Assembly (NCBI RefSeq): GCF_040675535.1
Contig: NZ_JBFAPC010000006.1
Span: forward strand, 3,716-67,715
Origin: Patulibacter sp040675535
GTDB lineage: Bacteria; Actinomycetota; Thermoleophilia; Solirubrobacterales; Solirubrobacteraceae
Length of the DNA stretch: 64,000 bases
Direction of reading: 5' to 3'
A program made the position numbers and the translations under genes. Below, one piece after another: positions 41,975 to 50,464 of this stretch (position 1 is its first letter; each line of letters begins with the position of its first letter). Below the pieces are notes generated by a model. It was not told the origin of the DNA and did no database searches. It worked only from the letters and a program-made list of their open reading frames with translations.

Positions 41975-44023
41975 TCAGACCCCGCCGGTCTGCGTGATCC
42001 TGGTGGTCGACGGCAGGGCCAGCGGGTCGTTCGCGCCCAGGTAGGACGTCAGCGCGTCGATGTCGACGTCGCCGCCGACCTGGTTCGTGCCCTGGTTGAA
42101 CACCGAGAAGCCGTCGCCGCCCGTGGCGAGGAACGAGTTCATCGTCACCCGGTAGCTCGCCGCGGGATCGACCGTCGTGCCGTCGATCGTGATGCTCGCC
42201 GCGTCCACCCGCGACCCCGCCGCCCTCGTCGTGTCGTAGCTGTAGGCGAAGCCCTTCGACACGGAGAGGACGCGCTTGGCCCCCGCCGACGGGTTGTCGA
42301 ACTGCTGCTCGAGCAGCGCCTTGATCTGCGCGCCGGTGAGCGTCTTGACCACGAGCGTGTTCGCGAACGGCTGCGTCGTGTACGCGTCGTTGTAGGTCAC
42401 GTCGCCGTTCGGGGCGTTGAACGGCAGGTCGGCCCGGATGCCGCCCGGGTTCATGAACGCGACGACCGAGCCGCCCTTCGACGGCGGGCTCGACGCGGCG
42501 AGCTGCGAGTCGGCGATGACGTCGCCGAGCGGCGACTCCCCGGCGCCGTTGTTCGTCTTCGACAGGGTGCTCGGGATCCGTCCGATGACGCGGGCCGCGA
42601 TCGGGGCGGCCAGCGCCTTGTACTTGTCGACGATCTGCTTGACCGACGCGTCCTCGGGCACGTCGCGGGTGACGAGCTCGTTCTTCGCGTCGGCCGCGGT
42701 CACGTCGCGGGTCTTCGGGTCGAGCGTCAGGTCGACCCGGGTGATCAGGCGACCGAACGACGACGCGCTCGTGACGAGCTTGCCCGCCCGCCGGCAGACG
42801 TACGGCTGGTGCGTGTGCGCGCTCAGCACCGCGTCGACGCGGGAGTCGAGGCGGTCGACGACCTCGCCGATGTCGCCGGTGACGTTGTCGCAGCGGTTGA
42901 CGTCCTGGAAGCCGCCCGCGTACGGGGCGTTCTGCTGGCCGCCCTGGTGGATCAGCACGACGAAGGCCTGCACGTCCTGCGCGTCCGACAGGCGACGGAC
43001 GATCCGGTTGACCGTGTCGGCCTCGTCGTCGAACGTCAGGCCCCGCACGCCGTCGGGCGTGACGATCTTCGGGGTGTCGCGGAGCGTGACGCCGATGAAC
43101 GCCACGGGGATCCCGTCGACCTGCTTGATCTCGTACGGCGGCAGGATCGTGCGGTCGGTGTCGGCGTAGCGGACGTTCGCGGCGAGGTAGTCGAACGCCG
43201 CGCCCGTGAACGGCGTGCCGTCCTGGCACCCGTCGACGGGGTGGCAGCCGCCGAACTGCATGCGGTTCAGCTCGGCCGCGCCCTCGTCGAACTCGTGGTT
43301 GCCCACGCCGGCGTAGCTCATCCCCATGGCGTTCAGGGCCTCGATCGTCGGCTCGTCGTGGAAGAGGCCGGAGATGATCGGCGAGGCGCCGATGAGGTCG
43401 CCCGAGCCGACGACGATCGAGTGCTCCTGGCCGGCCTCGAGCTGCTTCAGGTGGGTGGCCAGGTAGGCGGCGCCGCCGGTCGGCGTCGTGACGCCGACGC
43501 CGGTCGGCGTGGTGCCCGACGAGCCGGTCGGGGGCTCGAGGTTGCCGTGGAAGTCGTTGAACGCCAGGACGCGCAGGTGGCTGGGGCCCGGCTCGACGGG
43601 GCCGGGGCCGGGAGCGCCGGTGTCGCCCTTGGGGCCGGGGGCGCCGGGGGTCCCCGGAGCACCCGGGGCGCCGGTCGCGCCGGTCGGCCCGGCGGGCCCC
43701 GCAGGACCGGCGGGACCGGGGGCGCCCTTCGAGCCGGTCGGGCCCTTGGGGCCCTTCGGCCCGCGAGGTCCGCGCTTGGCCGCGCGCTTGGCGGCGGCGC
43801 GCTGCTTGGCGGCCCGCGCGCGGGCGGCGGCCTTGCTGCGGGCGGTGGCCCGGCGCTTCGCGGCCTTGGTCGCGTTCGACGCGCGCGCATCCTTCGCGAC
43901 GAACGCGGCGTGGGCGCCGGACGATGGAGTGGACGAGCGGTGGCCGGCCGGATCGGCGAGCGCGGGGGCGGACGTCGCGAGCATGCAGCCCGAGACGGCG
44001 AGTGCCACGAGGGCGGAACGCAT
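41975..44023 (-). CDS. Secreted 5'-nucleotidase/metallophosphatase with collagen-like repeat
   Basis: A 682-residue exported enzyme. Signal peptide 1-23 (SALVALAVSGCMLATSAPAL). Residues about 40-80 are Ala/Lys/Arg-rich; 84-147 are Gly-X-Y repeats (GPKGPKGPTGSKGAPGPAGP and on). The calcineurin-like metallophosphatase domain starts near 150: LAFNDFHGN, GSGDLIGASP, GVGNHEFDEG, LIHQGGQQN and LSAHTHQPYVC provide the two-metal ligands. The C-terminal 5'-nucleotidase domain (about 455-670) contains AFMNPGGIRADLPF and the substrate-stacking region FATGGDGFSVF-like (LATGGDGFSVF). It should release phosphate from extracellular nucleotides. AAGGAG lies 10 nt before the ATG. Confidence 0.92.
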   Translation of the reverse strand: MRSALVALAVSGCMLATSAPALADPAGHRSSTPSSGAHAAFVAKDARASNATKAAKRRATARSKAAARARAAKQRAAAKRAAKRGPRGPKGPKGPTGSKGAPGPAGPAGPAGPTGATGAPGAPGTPGAPGPKGDTGAPGPGPVEPGPSHLRVLAFNDFHGNLEPPTGSSGTTPTGVGVTTPTGGAAYLATHLKQLEAGQEHSIVVGSGDLIGASPIISGLFHDEPTIEALNAMGMSYAGVGNHEFDEGAAELNRMQFGGCHPVDGCQDGTPFTGAAFDYLAANVRYADTDRTILPPYEIKQVDGIPVAFIGVTLRDTPKIVTPDGVRGLTFDDEADTVNRIVRRLSDAQDVQAFVVLIHQGGQQNAPYAGGFQDVNRCDNVTGDIGEVVDRLDSRVDAVLSAHTHQPYVCRRAGKLVTSASSFGRLITRVDLTLDPKTRDVTAADAKNELVTRDVPEDASVKQIVDKYKALAAPIAARVIGRIPSTLSKTNNGAGESPLGDVIADSQLAASSPPSKGGSVVAFMNPGGIRADLPFNAPNGDVTYNDAYTTQPFANTLVVKTLTGAQIKALLEQQFDNPSAGAKRVLSVSKGFAYSYDTTRAAGSRVDAASITIDGTTVDPAASYRVTMNSFLATGGDGFSVFNQGTNQVGGDVDIDALTSYLGANDPLALPSTTRITQTGGV

Positions 44024-44073
44024 GAGAGGGATCTCCTTGGGGCGAGGGACCCGCGGACGAGGGTCCGTACGCC

Positions 44074-44079
44074 AAGTTA
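44074..44079 (-). promoter_or_regulatory. -10 TAACTT of the 5'-nucleotidase gene
   Basis: On the minus strand TAACTT would give a leader of about 44 nt containing the AAGGAG ribosome-binding site. Confidence 0.45.
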
Positions 44080-44096
44080 GGGCGAACGGACCGCCG

Positions 44097-44146
44097 CGTG
44101 AACCCCCTTCACGGGCTGCTCACGAGTCGGTGCCCGGACGTTCACG
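44097..44146. promoter_or_regulatory. Inverted repeat and 11-bp-phased TTCACG array (PHO-box-like)
   Basis: CGTGAA (44097-44102) and TTCACG (44108-44113) form a 17-bp inverted repeat around CCCCC, 18 bp upstream of the 5'-nucleotidase -10. On the plus strand TTCACG at 44108, CTCACG at 44119 and TTCACG at 44141 are spaced 11 and 22 bp, the periodicity of actinobacterial PhoP boxes (11-bp units beginning GTTCACC in Streptomyces). Confidence 0.45.
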
Positions 44147-44173
44147 GAAGGCCGGCGGCGGGCCGGTCGGAGG

Positions 44174-44836
44174 ATGCCGGACGTCCGAACCGGCACCGTC
44201 ACGTGCGCGCCCCACCGGGTGTTTCCGCTTTCGCGCGTGACCGACCGACCAGGCACCAGGCAGGCCGCCGTCTCCGTCCGCGGCCTCGAGCGGGCCTTCA
44301 AGGGCGGCATCGAGGCCGTCGACGGGCTCGACCTCGAGGTGCAGGAGGGCGAGATCTACGGGTTCCTCGGGCCCAACGGCGCGGGGAAGACGACGACCGT
44401 CCGCATCCTCGTCACGCTGCTGAAGCCGACCGGCGGCGAGGCCCGGGTCGTCGCCGCCCTCGGCCGCCGCGCGCTCAGCGTCCAGTTCCGTCGGGTGCAG
44501 CTGCTGATGCCGACCTTCGTGCTGCCGCTCCTCCTGCTCGCGGCGCCCGTCCGGCGCTCGAGCCTCGTCTTCGGCCGCATGGCGGGGACGCTCGGCCTGG
44601 CCGTCCTCCTGTTCACGGCGCCCGCGTTCGTCCCGCTCGACCTGCTGACCCCGACGTTGCACGACATCTCGGGGTACAACCCGCTGACCTCCGTCGTCGA
44701 GGGCGCGCGCGGGCTGCTGCAGGACGACACGAGCCTCGGCGACCCGCTGCTCGGCCTCGTCTCCGCGCTCGGACTGGCGGTCGTCGCGACCGGCCTCGCC
44801 GTCCTCGCCCTCCGCGACCGGGCGCGCCGCACGTGA
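44174..44836 (+). pseudogene. Chimeric remnant of a DrrAB-type ABC transporter (ATPase start fused to permease pieces)
   Basis: The 220-residue frame starts like a DrrA-type ABC ATPase: VSVRGLERAFKGGIEAVDGL, then GEIYGFLGPNGAGKTTTVRI (Walker A) and LLKPTGGEARVV. It then jumps, in frame, to a DrrB-like permease N-terminus (ALGRRALSVQFRRVQ, LLMPTFVLPLLLLA) and again to a permease C-terminus (FGRMAGTLGLAVLLFTAPAF, YNPLTSVVEGARGLL). Signature LSGGQ, Walker B and most membrane helices are missing. At least two internal deletions are needed to explain it. It cannot work as a transporter. Confidence 0.75.
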
Positions 44837-45037
44837 GCTCCCGTCCTGCACGGGTGGCTCGAGACGGTCGCCCGGATCAACCCCGTGTCGCACGTCCTCG
44901 AGCTCGGCCGCCAGTCGACCGTCTCGGGCATCGACCTGAGTCTCGCGCACACCTGGCCGGGGCTCGCGTCGATCGCCGGGCTCGTCCCGTTCTTCGGCGC
45001 GCTCGCGCTCGTCGGGCTGTGGTGCATGGGGCGCTGA
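44837..45037 (+). pseudogene. C-terminal fragment of a second ABC-2 permease
   Basis: Directly after the stop of the chimeric ORF, in the same frame, the sequence reads HGWLETVARINPVSHVLELG, then RQSTVSGIDLSLAHTWPGLA and ends with a hydrophobic helix (LVPFFGALALVGLWCMGR). This matches the end of DrrB/DrrC-type permeases, where (W)L..va.iNPvt.vle.gR is conserved. It shows that the wrecked locus once held an ATPase and two permeases. Confidence 0.65.
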
Positions 45038-45107
45038 GACGGCGGGGGAGCAGGCCCTGCCCGCGGAGGCGGGCCGGCATGCACCCGTCACCACCTCTTC
45101 GCACGAC

Positions 45108-45129
45108 GTTCGCGCGGGGTTCACAAGTG
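45108..45129 (+). promoter_or_regulatory. PHO-box-like tandem 11-mers before the esterase-like gene
   Basis: GTTCGCGCGGG (45108-45118) is followed immediately by GTTCACAAGTG (45119-45129), two 11-bp units starting GTTC. A TAGCGT -10 candidate sits 16 bp further on (45146-45151), so the box would occupy the -35 region as PhoP-activated promoters do. Confidence 0.45.
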
Positions 45130-45202
45130 GGGGCCGGGTCGCGCCTAGCGTCCCGCCCGACGCGGCGTCCGCACCCACGCGACGCCCCGATCGAGGAGCC
45201 CC

Positions 45203-48200
45203 ATGAACGTCGCACGTGCCGTCGTCAACCGATCAGCCCGCCGCCGCGCGGTCCGCGCCGTCGCCGTCGGCCTCGCCGCCACGGCCTCGGTCGTCGTGTT
45301 CCAGCCGGTCGCCGCCGCGACCGCGGCGCCGCTGACCGGCGTGGACCTGTCGACGTACGTGCGAGTCGGGCGCTTCAACCTGCCCGAGCCGACCCGGACG
45401 GCCGCGCCGGCCGGCAACCTGCTCGCGCAGGAGGCCTCGGGCGTCGCGTACGACTGGGACACCGACACCCTCTTCGTGGTGGGCGACGGCGGCACCTCGG
45501 TGACGCAGGTGAACAAGACCACCGGCGCGCTGATCGACACGATGACGCTGCCCGCCGGCAGCAGCGCGCAGCAGACGGAGTTCTACGACACGGAGGGCAT
45601 CACCTACATCGGTGGCGGCCAGTTCGTGATGACCGAGGAGCGCGACCGGCAGCTCGTCCGCTTCACGTACGCGCCCGGCACCACGCTCACGCGCGCCCAG
45701 ACCAGGACGGTCAAGCTCGGCACCACGATCGGCAACGTCGGCCTCGAGGGCCTGAGCAACGACCCGAAGACGGGCGGGTTCCTGGTCGTCAAGGAGAAGG
45801 ACCCCAAGAGCCTCTTCCAGACCACGATCGACTGGAACGCGCTGACCGCGAGCAACGGCTCGCCCACCGCGACGGGCTCCACCGACCTGTTCGATCCGGC
45901 CCTGGTCCCGACGACGGACTTCTCCGACGTCTTCTCGTTGTCGAACCTGACGACGCTGACCGGTCCCGACGCGGACCGGATGCTGATCATCAGCCAGGAG
46001 GCCGGCAAGGTCCTGAACGTCGACCGCTCGGGCACCGTGTCGAGCTCGCTGACGCTCGTCAAGGACGCCGACAACCCGAAGTCCATCCCCGACCAGACGC
46101 ACGAGGGCGTCACGATGGACAACGACGGGCGGCTCTACGTCGTGTCCGAGGAGGGCGGGGGCGACATCGACCACCCGCAGCTCTGGGTCTTCGCGCCGTC
46201 CGCCGCCCCGAACGCGGCGCCCACCGCGGTGACGCTGGGCAACACGACGCCCTCGATCGCCGAGAACGCGAACACCAGCACGCGCGTCAAGGTCGCCGAC
46301 GTCACCGTGTCCGACGACGCCATCGGCACGAACGTGCTCGCGGTGACGGGCCCGGACGCCGACACGTTCGAGGTCGACAGCAACGGGCTCTACCTGAAGG
46401 CCGGCACGACGCTGAACGCCGCGACGAAGGCGAACTACACGGTCAGCGTCACGGTCGACGACCCGTCGGTCGGCAGCACCCCGGACGCCACCAGCGGCCC
46501 GTACACGCTGACGGTCACGCCCGTGTCCGGCGGCTCGATCGCGCCGTCGGTGATCGTCTCCGAGGTCTCCCCCTGGAGCAGCACCGCCACGGCCAGCCCC
46601 TACGCCGCGGACTGGTGGGAGCTCACGAACACCGGCACGACCACGGTCGATCTCACCGGGTGGAAGGTCGACGACGACTCCGGCTCGGCCGGCTCCGCCG
46701 CGGCCGCACTGGCGCTGAACGGCGTCAGCGAGCTGGCCCCGGGCCAGTCGGCGGTCTTCATCGAGGAGGGCGCCGTGGGCAGCACGGCCAAGGCCGACCT
46801 CTTCACGTCCTCCTGGTTCGGCACCGACGTCCCGGCCGGCTTCCAGATCGGAACGTACAGCGGCGGCGGGATCGGGTTCGGTCAGGGCGGCGACCAGGTC
46901 AACGTCTTCGACGCCACGGGCACGCGGGTGACGGGCGTCGCGTTCGGCGCGACGACGCCCGGCCGGACGCTCGACAACACGGCGGCGGTCGGCGGGACGT
47001 CGACGCCGCCGCCGACGATCAGCACCCTCAGCACGGCGGGCCAGAACGGAGCGAAGACCGTGCGCGACGGCACGAGCGACGCGGAGACCGGCTCGCCGGG
47101 CACCGTCCCGGTGGCGAACCCGGTCACGGTCTCCGAGGTCGCGCCCTGGGGCAGCGACGACGCGACGTACGCGGCGGACTGGTGGGAGCTGACGAACACG
47201 AGCAGCAGGACGGTCGACCTGACCGGCTGGAAGATGGACGACAGCTCGGGCGCGTTCGCGACCGCGGCGGCGCTCACCGGCGTGAGCACGCTGACGCCGG
47301 GCCAGTCCGCGGTCTTCCTCGAGGGTGACGCGACGAACGTGGCGGCGTTCAAGTCCGCGTGGTTCGGCTCGAGCATCCCGGCCGGGTTCCAGATCGGGTC
47401 CTACAGCGGCTCGGGCATCGGACTCAGCGGCAGCGGCGACGCCGTGAACATCTTCAACGCGTCCGGCGACCGGGTCACCGGGGTGAGCTTCGGCGCGCAG
47501 ACCAAGAACGTCTCGTTCGACAACGCCGCGGGGATCGGGAGCTTCGCGCTGCCGCTGCCGACGATCTCGACCCTGAGCGTCGTCGGGCAGCGCGGCGCCT
47601 TCCTGGCGCACGACGAGATCGCCTCCCCGGGGACGATCACGCAGGCCGCGATCGGGCCGAGGCTCTCGACCGACACGCCGGCGTTCCCGGCCCAGGAGGT
47701 CGGCACGACCGGCCCCGGCCAGTGGGTCACGCTGACGAACACCGGCGACGCCGCGGTGGACATCAGCCGCCTCGCGATCCGCGAGGCCGACGACGCCTCC
47801 GCCGGCGACTTCCTCCTGACGAGCGACCGCTGCACCGACGAGGCGCTCGCGCCCGGCGCGACGTGCAAGGTGCAGGTGCGGTTCTCGCCGGGCCGCGCGA
47901 GCGCGACCTCGGTCGCGACCCTCGTGGTCACGTCCAACGTGCCCGGCAGCCCGACCACTGTGCCCCTGACGGCGATCAGCACGGCGGCGACGAGCGGCCC
48001 GACGGGGCCGACCGGCCCCACGGGCCCCACCGGTCCGACGGGCCCGAGCGGCTCCGACGGCGGGACGGGCCCCACCGGCCCGGCCGGTCCCACGGGCCCG
48101 AGCGGGTCCGACGGCGCGACGGGTCCGAAGGGCGACACCGGCTCCAAGGGCGACACCGGCGCCACGGGTGCGAAGGGTGACGCGGGCGTCGCCGGTGCGA

Positions 48201-48631
48201 AGGGCGACGCCGGGGTCAACGGCACGAACGGGGCCAACGGGACCAACGGCGTCGACGGCAAGGACGGCCCCGCCGGCCCGCAGGGCGCCCAGGGTCCGGC
48301 CGGCAAGAACGGGACGTTCGCCGTCGTCGCGACGCGCACGAAGGTCGCGGTCCGCCGCGGCCGCATGGTGACGCTGCGGCTGCGACTCGCCAACGACACC
48401 ACGGCCAAGGTCGGTCGCTCCAAGGCCCGCGTGTCCGTGTCCAAGGCGCTGCGGGTGCGTGGCGCGCGGAACGTCGCGGTGCCGTCGCTCGCCCCCGGCA
48501 AGGCGCGCGACGTCGCGCTGAAGCTGCGGATCCTCGGCGCCGCGAAGCTCGGCACCCACGCGGTGAAGGTCGCGTTCACGATCAACGGCCGGACGATCAC
48601 CCGCACGATCGCGGTGACGGTCACGCGCTAG
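45203..48631 (+). CDS. Secreted esterase-like propeller protein with lamin-tail, ASH and collagen-like domains
   Basis: A 1142-residue exported protein. Signal to about residue 41. A SdiA-regulated/YjiK-like propeller occupies about 45-330 (GVAYDWDTDTLFVVGDGG, TEGITYIGGGQFVMTEERDR, THEGVTMDNDGRLYVVSEEG). A cadherin-like unit follows (about 335-440), then two lamin-tail domains (446-590 and 639-770) that repeat the pattern VSEV.PW...YAADWWELTN then VDLTGWK.DD. An ASH/choice-of-anchor D domain lies at about 819-925, Gly-X-Y repeats at about 932-1036 and a basic Ig-like end at 1037-1142. It is probably a surface-exposed binding or phosphoesterase-associated protein. GAGGAG precedes the ATG. Confidence 0.8.
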   Translation: MNVARAVVNRSARRRAVRAVAVGLAATASVVVFQPVAAATAAPLTGVDLSTYVRVGRFNLPEPTRTAAPAGNLLAQEASGVAYDWDTDTLFVVGDGGTSVTQVNKTTGALIDTMTLPAGSSAQQTEFYDTEGITYIGGGQFVMTEERDRQLVRFTYAPGTTLTRAQTRTVKLGTTIGNVGLEGLSNDPKTGGFLVVKEKDPKSLFQTTIDWNALTASNGSPTATGSTDLFDPALVPTTDFSDVFSLSNLTTLTGPDADRMLIISQEAGKVLNVDRSGTVSSSLTLVKDADNPKSIPDQTHEGVTMDNDGRLYVVSEEGGGDIDHPQLWVFAPSAAPNAAPTAVTLGNTTPSIAENANTSTRVKVADVTVSDDAIGTNVLAVTGPDADTFEVDSNGLYLKAGTTLNAATKANYTVSVTVDDPSVGSTPDATSGPYTLTVTPVSGGSIAPSVIVSEVSPWSSTATASPYAADWWELTNTGTTTVDLTGWKVDDDSGSAGSAAAALALNGVSELAPGQSAVFIEEGAVGSTAKADLFTSSWFGTDVPAGFQIGTYSGGGIGFGQGGDQVNVFDATGTRVTGVAFGATTPGRTLDNTAAVGGTSTPPPTISTLSTAGQNGAKTVRDGTSDAETGSPGTVPVANPVTVSEVAPWGSDDATYAADWWELTNTSSRTVDLTGWKMDDSSGAFATAAALTGVSTLTPGQSAVFLEGDATNVAAFKSAWFGSSIPAGFQIGSYSGSGIGLSGSGDAVNIFNASGDRVTGVSFGAQTKNVSFDNAAGIGSFALPLPTISTLSVVGQRGAFLAHDEIASPGTITQAAIGPRLSTDTPAFPAQEVGTTGPGQWVTLTNTGDAAVDISRLAIREADDASAGDFLLTSDRCTDEALAPGATCKVQVRFSPGRASATSVATLVVTSNVPGSPTTVPLTAISTAATSGPTGPTGPTGPTGPTGPSGSDGGTGPTGPAGPTGPSGSDGATGPKGDTGSKGDTGATGAKGDAGVAGAKGDAGVNGTNGANGTNGVDGKDGPAGPQGAQGPAGKNGTFAVVATRTKVAVRRGRMVTLRLRLANDTTAKVGRSKARVSVSKALRVRGARNVAVPSLAPGKARDVALKLRILGAAKLGTHAVKVAFTINGRTITRTIAVTVTR

Positions 48632-48679
48632 CGACGCGCGGCGCACGGGGCGCCCCGGACGGCTCGGGCGACCGGGGCG

Positions 48680-48970
48680 CTACGTGCCGTGCACGGCCGC
48701 GATCGCGTCGGCCGCGGTGGACTCGAGGAGGGCGCGGGACACGCCGGCCTCGAGCGCCGCCGACACGGCGGTCTCGGCGGCCTCGTGGGCGTCGGCGGAC
48801 GCCGCTCGCGTCGCGTAGCCCAGATGCGTGGCGGCCTCGACGGTCTCGGACGCCAGGAGCGCGCGGTGCGCGTGCTCGAGCGCGGCGCGCTGCTCGTCGG
48901 TGAGGGCGGCCGGGGGGCGTCGCGGCCCGTCGTCGTCGCGGCTCGCCGGCCACCAGCCCGGGCGCTTCAC
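48680..48970 (-). CDS. Small Ala/Glu-rich helical protein
   Basis: A 96-residue protein starting VKRPGWWPASRDDDGPRRPP and continuing ALTDEQRAALEHAHRALLAS, then ATHLGYATRAASADAHEAAE; the C-terminal two-thirds are predicted helical. I do not recognise a family. The GTG overlaps the TGA of a short upstream ORF as GTGA, which suggests coupled translation. The frame is open far upstream (to 49264), but that part is Arg/Pro-rich and looks like spacer translation. Confidence 0.55.
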   Translation of the reverse strand: MKRPGWWPASRDDDGPRRPPAALTDEQRAALEHAHRALLASETVEAATHLGYATRAASADAHEAAETAVSAALEAGVSRALLESTAADAIAAVHGT

Positions 48971-49116
48971 GCGGTCGACCCGCCGGCGGGGGACCGGGTC
49001 GGGGCTGCGTCGGCCCGGCCGGGGACCTGCGCCGGGCACGCGCGGCGTGCGCGGCCGGTCGTCCTCGTGCTGGTCCCGATGGCCCGTCGTCGTCCCGCAG
49101 GCCCGTGATCGGACAT
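48967..49116 (-). CDS. Putative 49-residue leader ORF coupled to the helical protein
   Basis: Reads MSDHGPAGRRRAIGTSTRTT and ends SPAGGSTA. It has one of the strongest ribosome-binding sites in the window (AGGGAGGG, 5 nt before the ATG), and its stop overlaps the next GTG by 4 nt. The sequence is basic, Ala/Arg/Thr-rich and without recognisable domains, so it may be a translated leader rather than a functional protein. Confidence 0.4.
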   Translation of the reverse strand: MSDHGPAGRRRAIGTSTRTTGRARRACPAQVPGRADAAPTRSPAGGSTA

Positions 49117-49285
49117 GGGGCCCTCCCTGGGGTGGTGGCGGAGACGCCCGGCCGGCCCCACGCGGCCGTCGGCCGCCGACCCCGGCCGGAGTCGTACCGA
49201 CCAGTAGAACACAGTCGCGGCGGCGCCTCGACCGTCTGCGGCGTAGACCACCCGGGTGATCCACGCCGCAAGGAGCCGCGGGTGC

Positions 49286-49653
49286 TCAGCGGTTGTTCTG
49301 CCACCCGCCGCGCGTCACCGCGAGCGGCGTCAGCGAGGAGTCGCAGCCGATGACCGGCGCCATCGCCGTCAACGTCGGCGTGAAGCCCATCTTGTACGTG
49401 TCGGAGCCGTTCTCGTGGAGCGCGACGACCACGCCGGCGCCGAGGTTGCCGAGCAGCCCGGACGTCGACTTGCTGTCGAACGGGGAGAAGAAGCTGACGT
49501 CCTCGTCGTGCGTCTCCAGAGACGTGCGGGCCGCTCAGCCGGATGCTGCCCAGGGACGTCGGGAGTCCGATGACCGAGGCCAGGGGCCTCCTCGGCGACG
49601 AACGTCCCGGTCGCGGCCGCGAGTGGGGACAGGGCGTTCTCGCGAGCGATCAT
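49286..49653 (-). pseudogene. Small gene with intact ends but two frameshifts
   Basis: GGAGGAGGG precedes an ATG at 49653 starting MIARENALSPLAAATGTFVA. The coding character then moves to a second frame (PLASVIGLPTSLGSIRLSG) and to a third: SLETHDEDVSFFSPFDSKST, SGLLGNLGAGVVVALHENGS, DTYKMGFTPTLTAMAPVIGC and VTRGGWQNNR-stop. Joined, these give about 120 residues of well-behaved protein sequence of unknown family. Either the gene has decayed recently or the sequence has two indel errors. Confidence 0.6.
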
Positions 49654-49998
49654 GGGTCCCTCCTCCGGCGGGGGCGGCGAGCCGCGTCTCCCTCGATCGG
49701 GGGTCGCGCCGGGAGCGACGTCGACGCCCGCGCGGCCGCGGTCCGTACCCGCCGGTGACGGCGAGAAACCGCTGCACGCCAGCGGTGTCCCGGGCGCCGC
49801 GAGCGGCAACGCGACGCGCCGTGCGACGCGTACCCGGAGAGGCCCCCGAGGGGTCCTACCCCCCCTTTCTGCGCACACAGACCACTGAGAGGGGGGAGGT
49901 TCCTCCGTACTCGCGCCCGTAGCGTCTGGTCACTGTTGATGAGGTTCGGATCGAGCGCCCTGGAGGCGCTCGGACGGGCCCGGTCCTGAGGAGAAGGT
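49654..49998. other. Spacer upstream of the SCP2 operon
   Basis: No convincing gene in these 345 bases. A TAGCGT hexamer near 49919-49924 is a possible -10 for the SCP2 gene, giving a leader of about 70 nt. An imperfect C-run/G-run inverted repeat lies around 49859-49905. Confidence 0.35.
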
Positions 49999-50418
49999 GT
50001 GAGCGTGACTGCGTTCAAGGATGCCGATGAGGTCTACGAGTACATCGGCGGCATGTTCGATACGGCGACGAAGACGCCGGCCTTCATCGAGGCGACCGAG
50101 GGCACGAGCCTCGTCATCCTGATCAAGCAGACGAACCCGGATGCGGCGATCCTCGTCGACTTCCCGGGGCAGAGCGTGAAGACGGGCGACGAGGCGCTGG
50201 CGGGGAAGTCGACCGTGCAGCTGCGGATGTCGTCGGACAACGCGAACAAGTTCTGGCAGGGCAAGTTGAACTTCACGCTGGCGATGGCCCAGCGGAAGGT
50301 GAAGCTCGACGGCAAGCGCTCCGTGGCGCTCAAGCTCCTGCCCCTCACCGAGGGCTTGTTCGACACCTACAAGCAGCGCCTGAAGGACACCGGTCGCGAC
50401 GACCTCCTCGTCGGCTGA
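49999..50418 (+). CDS. SCP2 sterol-binding domain protein
   Basis: A 139-residue SCP2-like protein. Such domains form a hydrophobic tunnel that binds fatty acyl-CoA or other lipids. Visible features are the N-terminal helix (DADEVYEYIGGMFDTA), strand SLVILIKQTNPDAAILVDF, the KSTVQLRMSSDNANKFWQGK helix and LNFTLAMAQRKVKLDGKRSV, followed by the C-terminal helix LLPLTEGLFDTYKQRLKD. The GTG at 49999 follows GAGGAGAAGG, a strong Shine-Dalgarno. The acyl-CoA dehydrogenase starts 46 nt downstream, so the protein probably presents acyl substrates to it. Confidence 0.9.
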   Translation: MSVTAFKDADEVYEYIGGMFDTATKTPAFIEATEGTSLVILIKQTNPDAAILVDFPGQSVKTGDEALAGKSTVQLRMSSDNANKFWQGKLNFTLAMAQRKVKLDGKRSVALKLLPLTEGLFDTYKQRLKDTGRDDLLVG

Positions 50419-50464
50419 CCGCCCGCCACCAACGCCCCGAACCACCCGAGACGGAACTGAACCC

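Noticed and set aside
41141..44080. 979-residue plus-strand open frame
   Set aside because: Shadow of the 5'-nucleotidase and Crp-like genes; no signal peptide or domains.
48001..48312. Tandem GGCCCCACGGG-like DNA repeats
   Set aside because: Explained by collagen-like Gly-X-Y codons of the esterase-like protein, not an independent repeat element.
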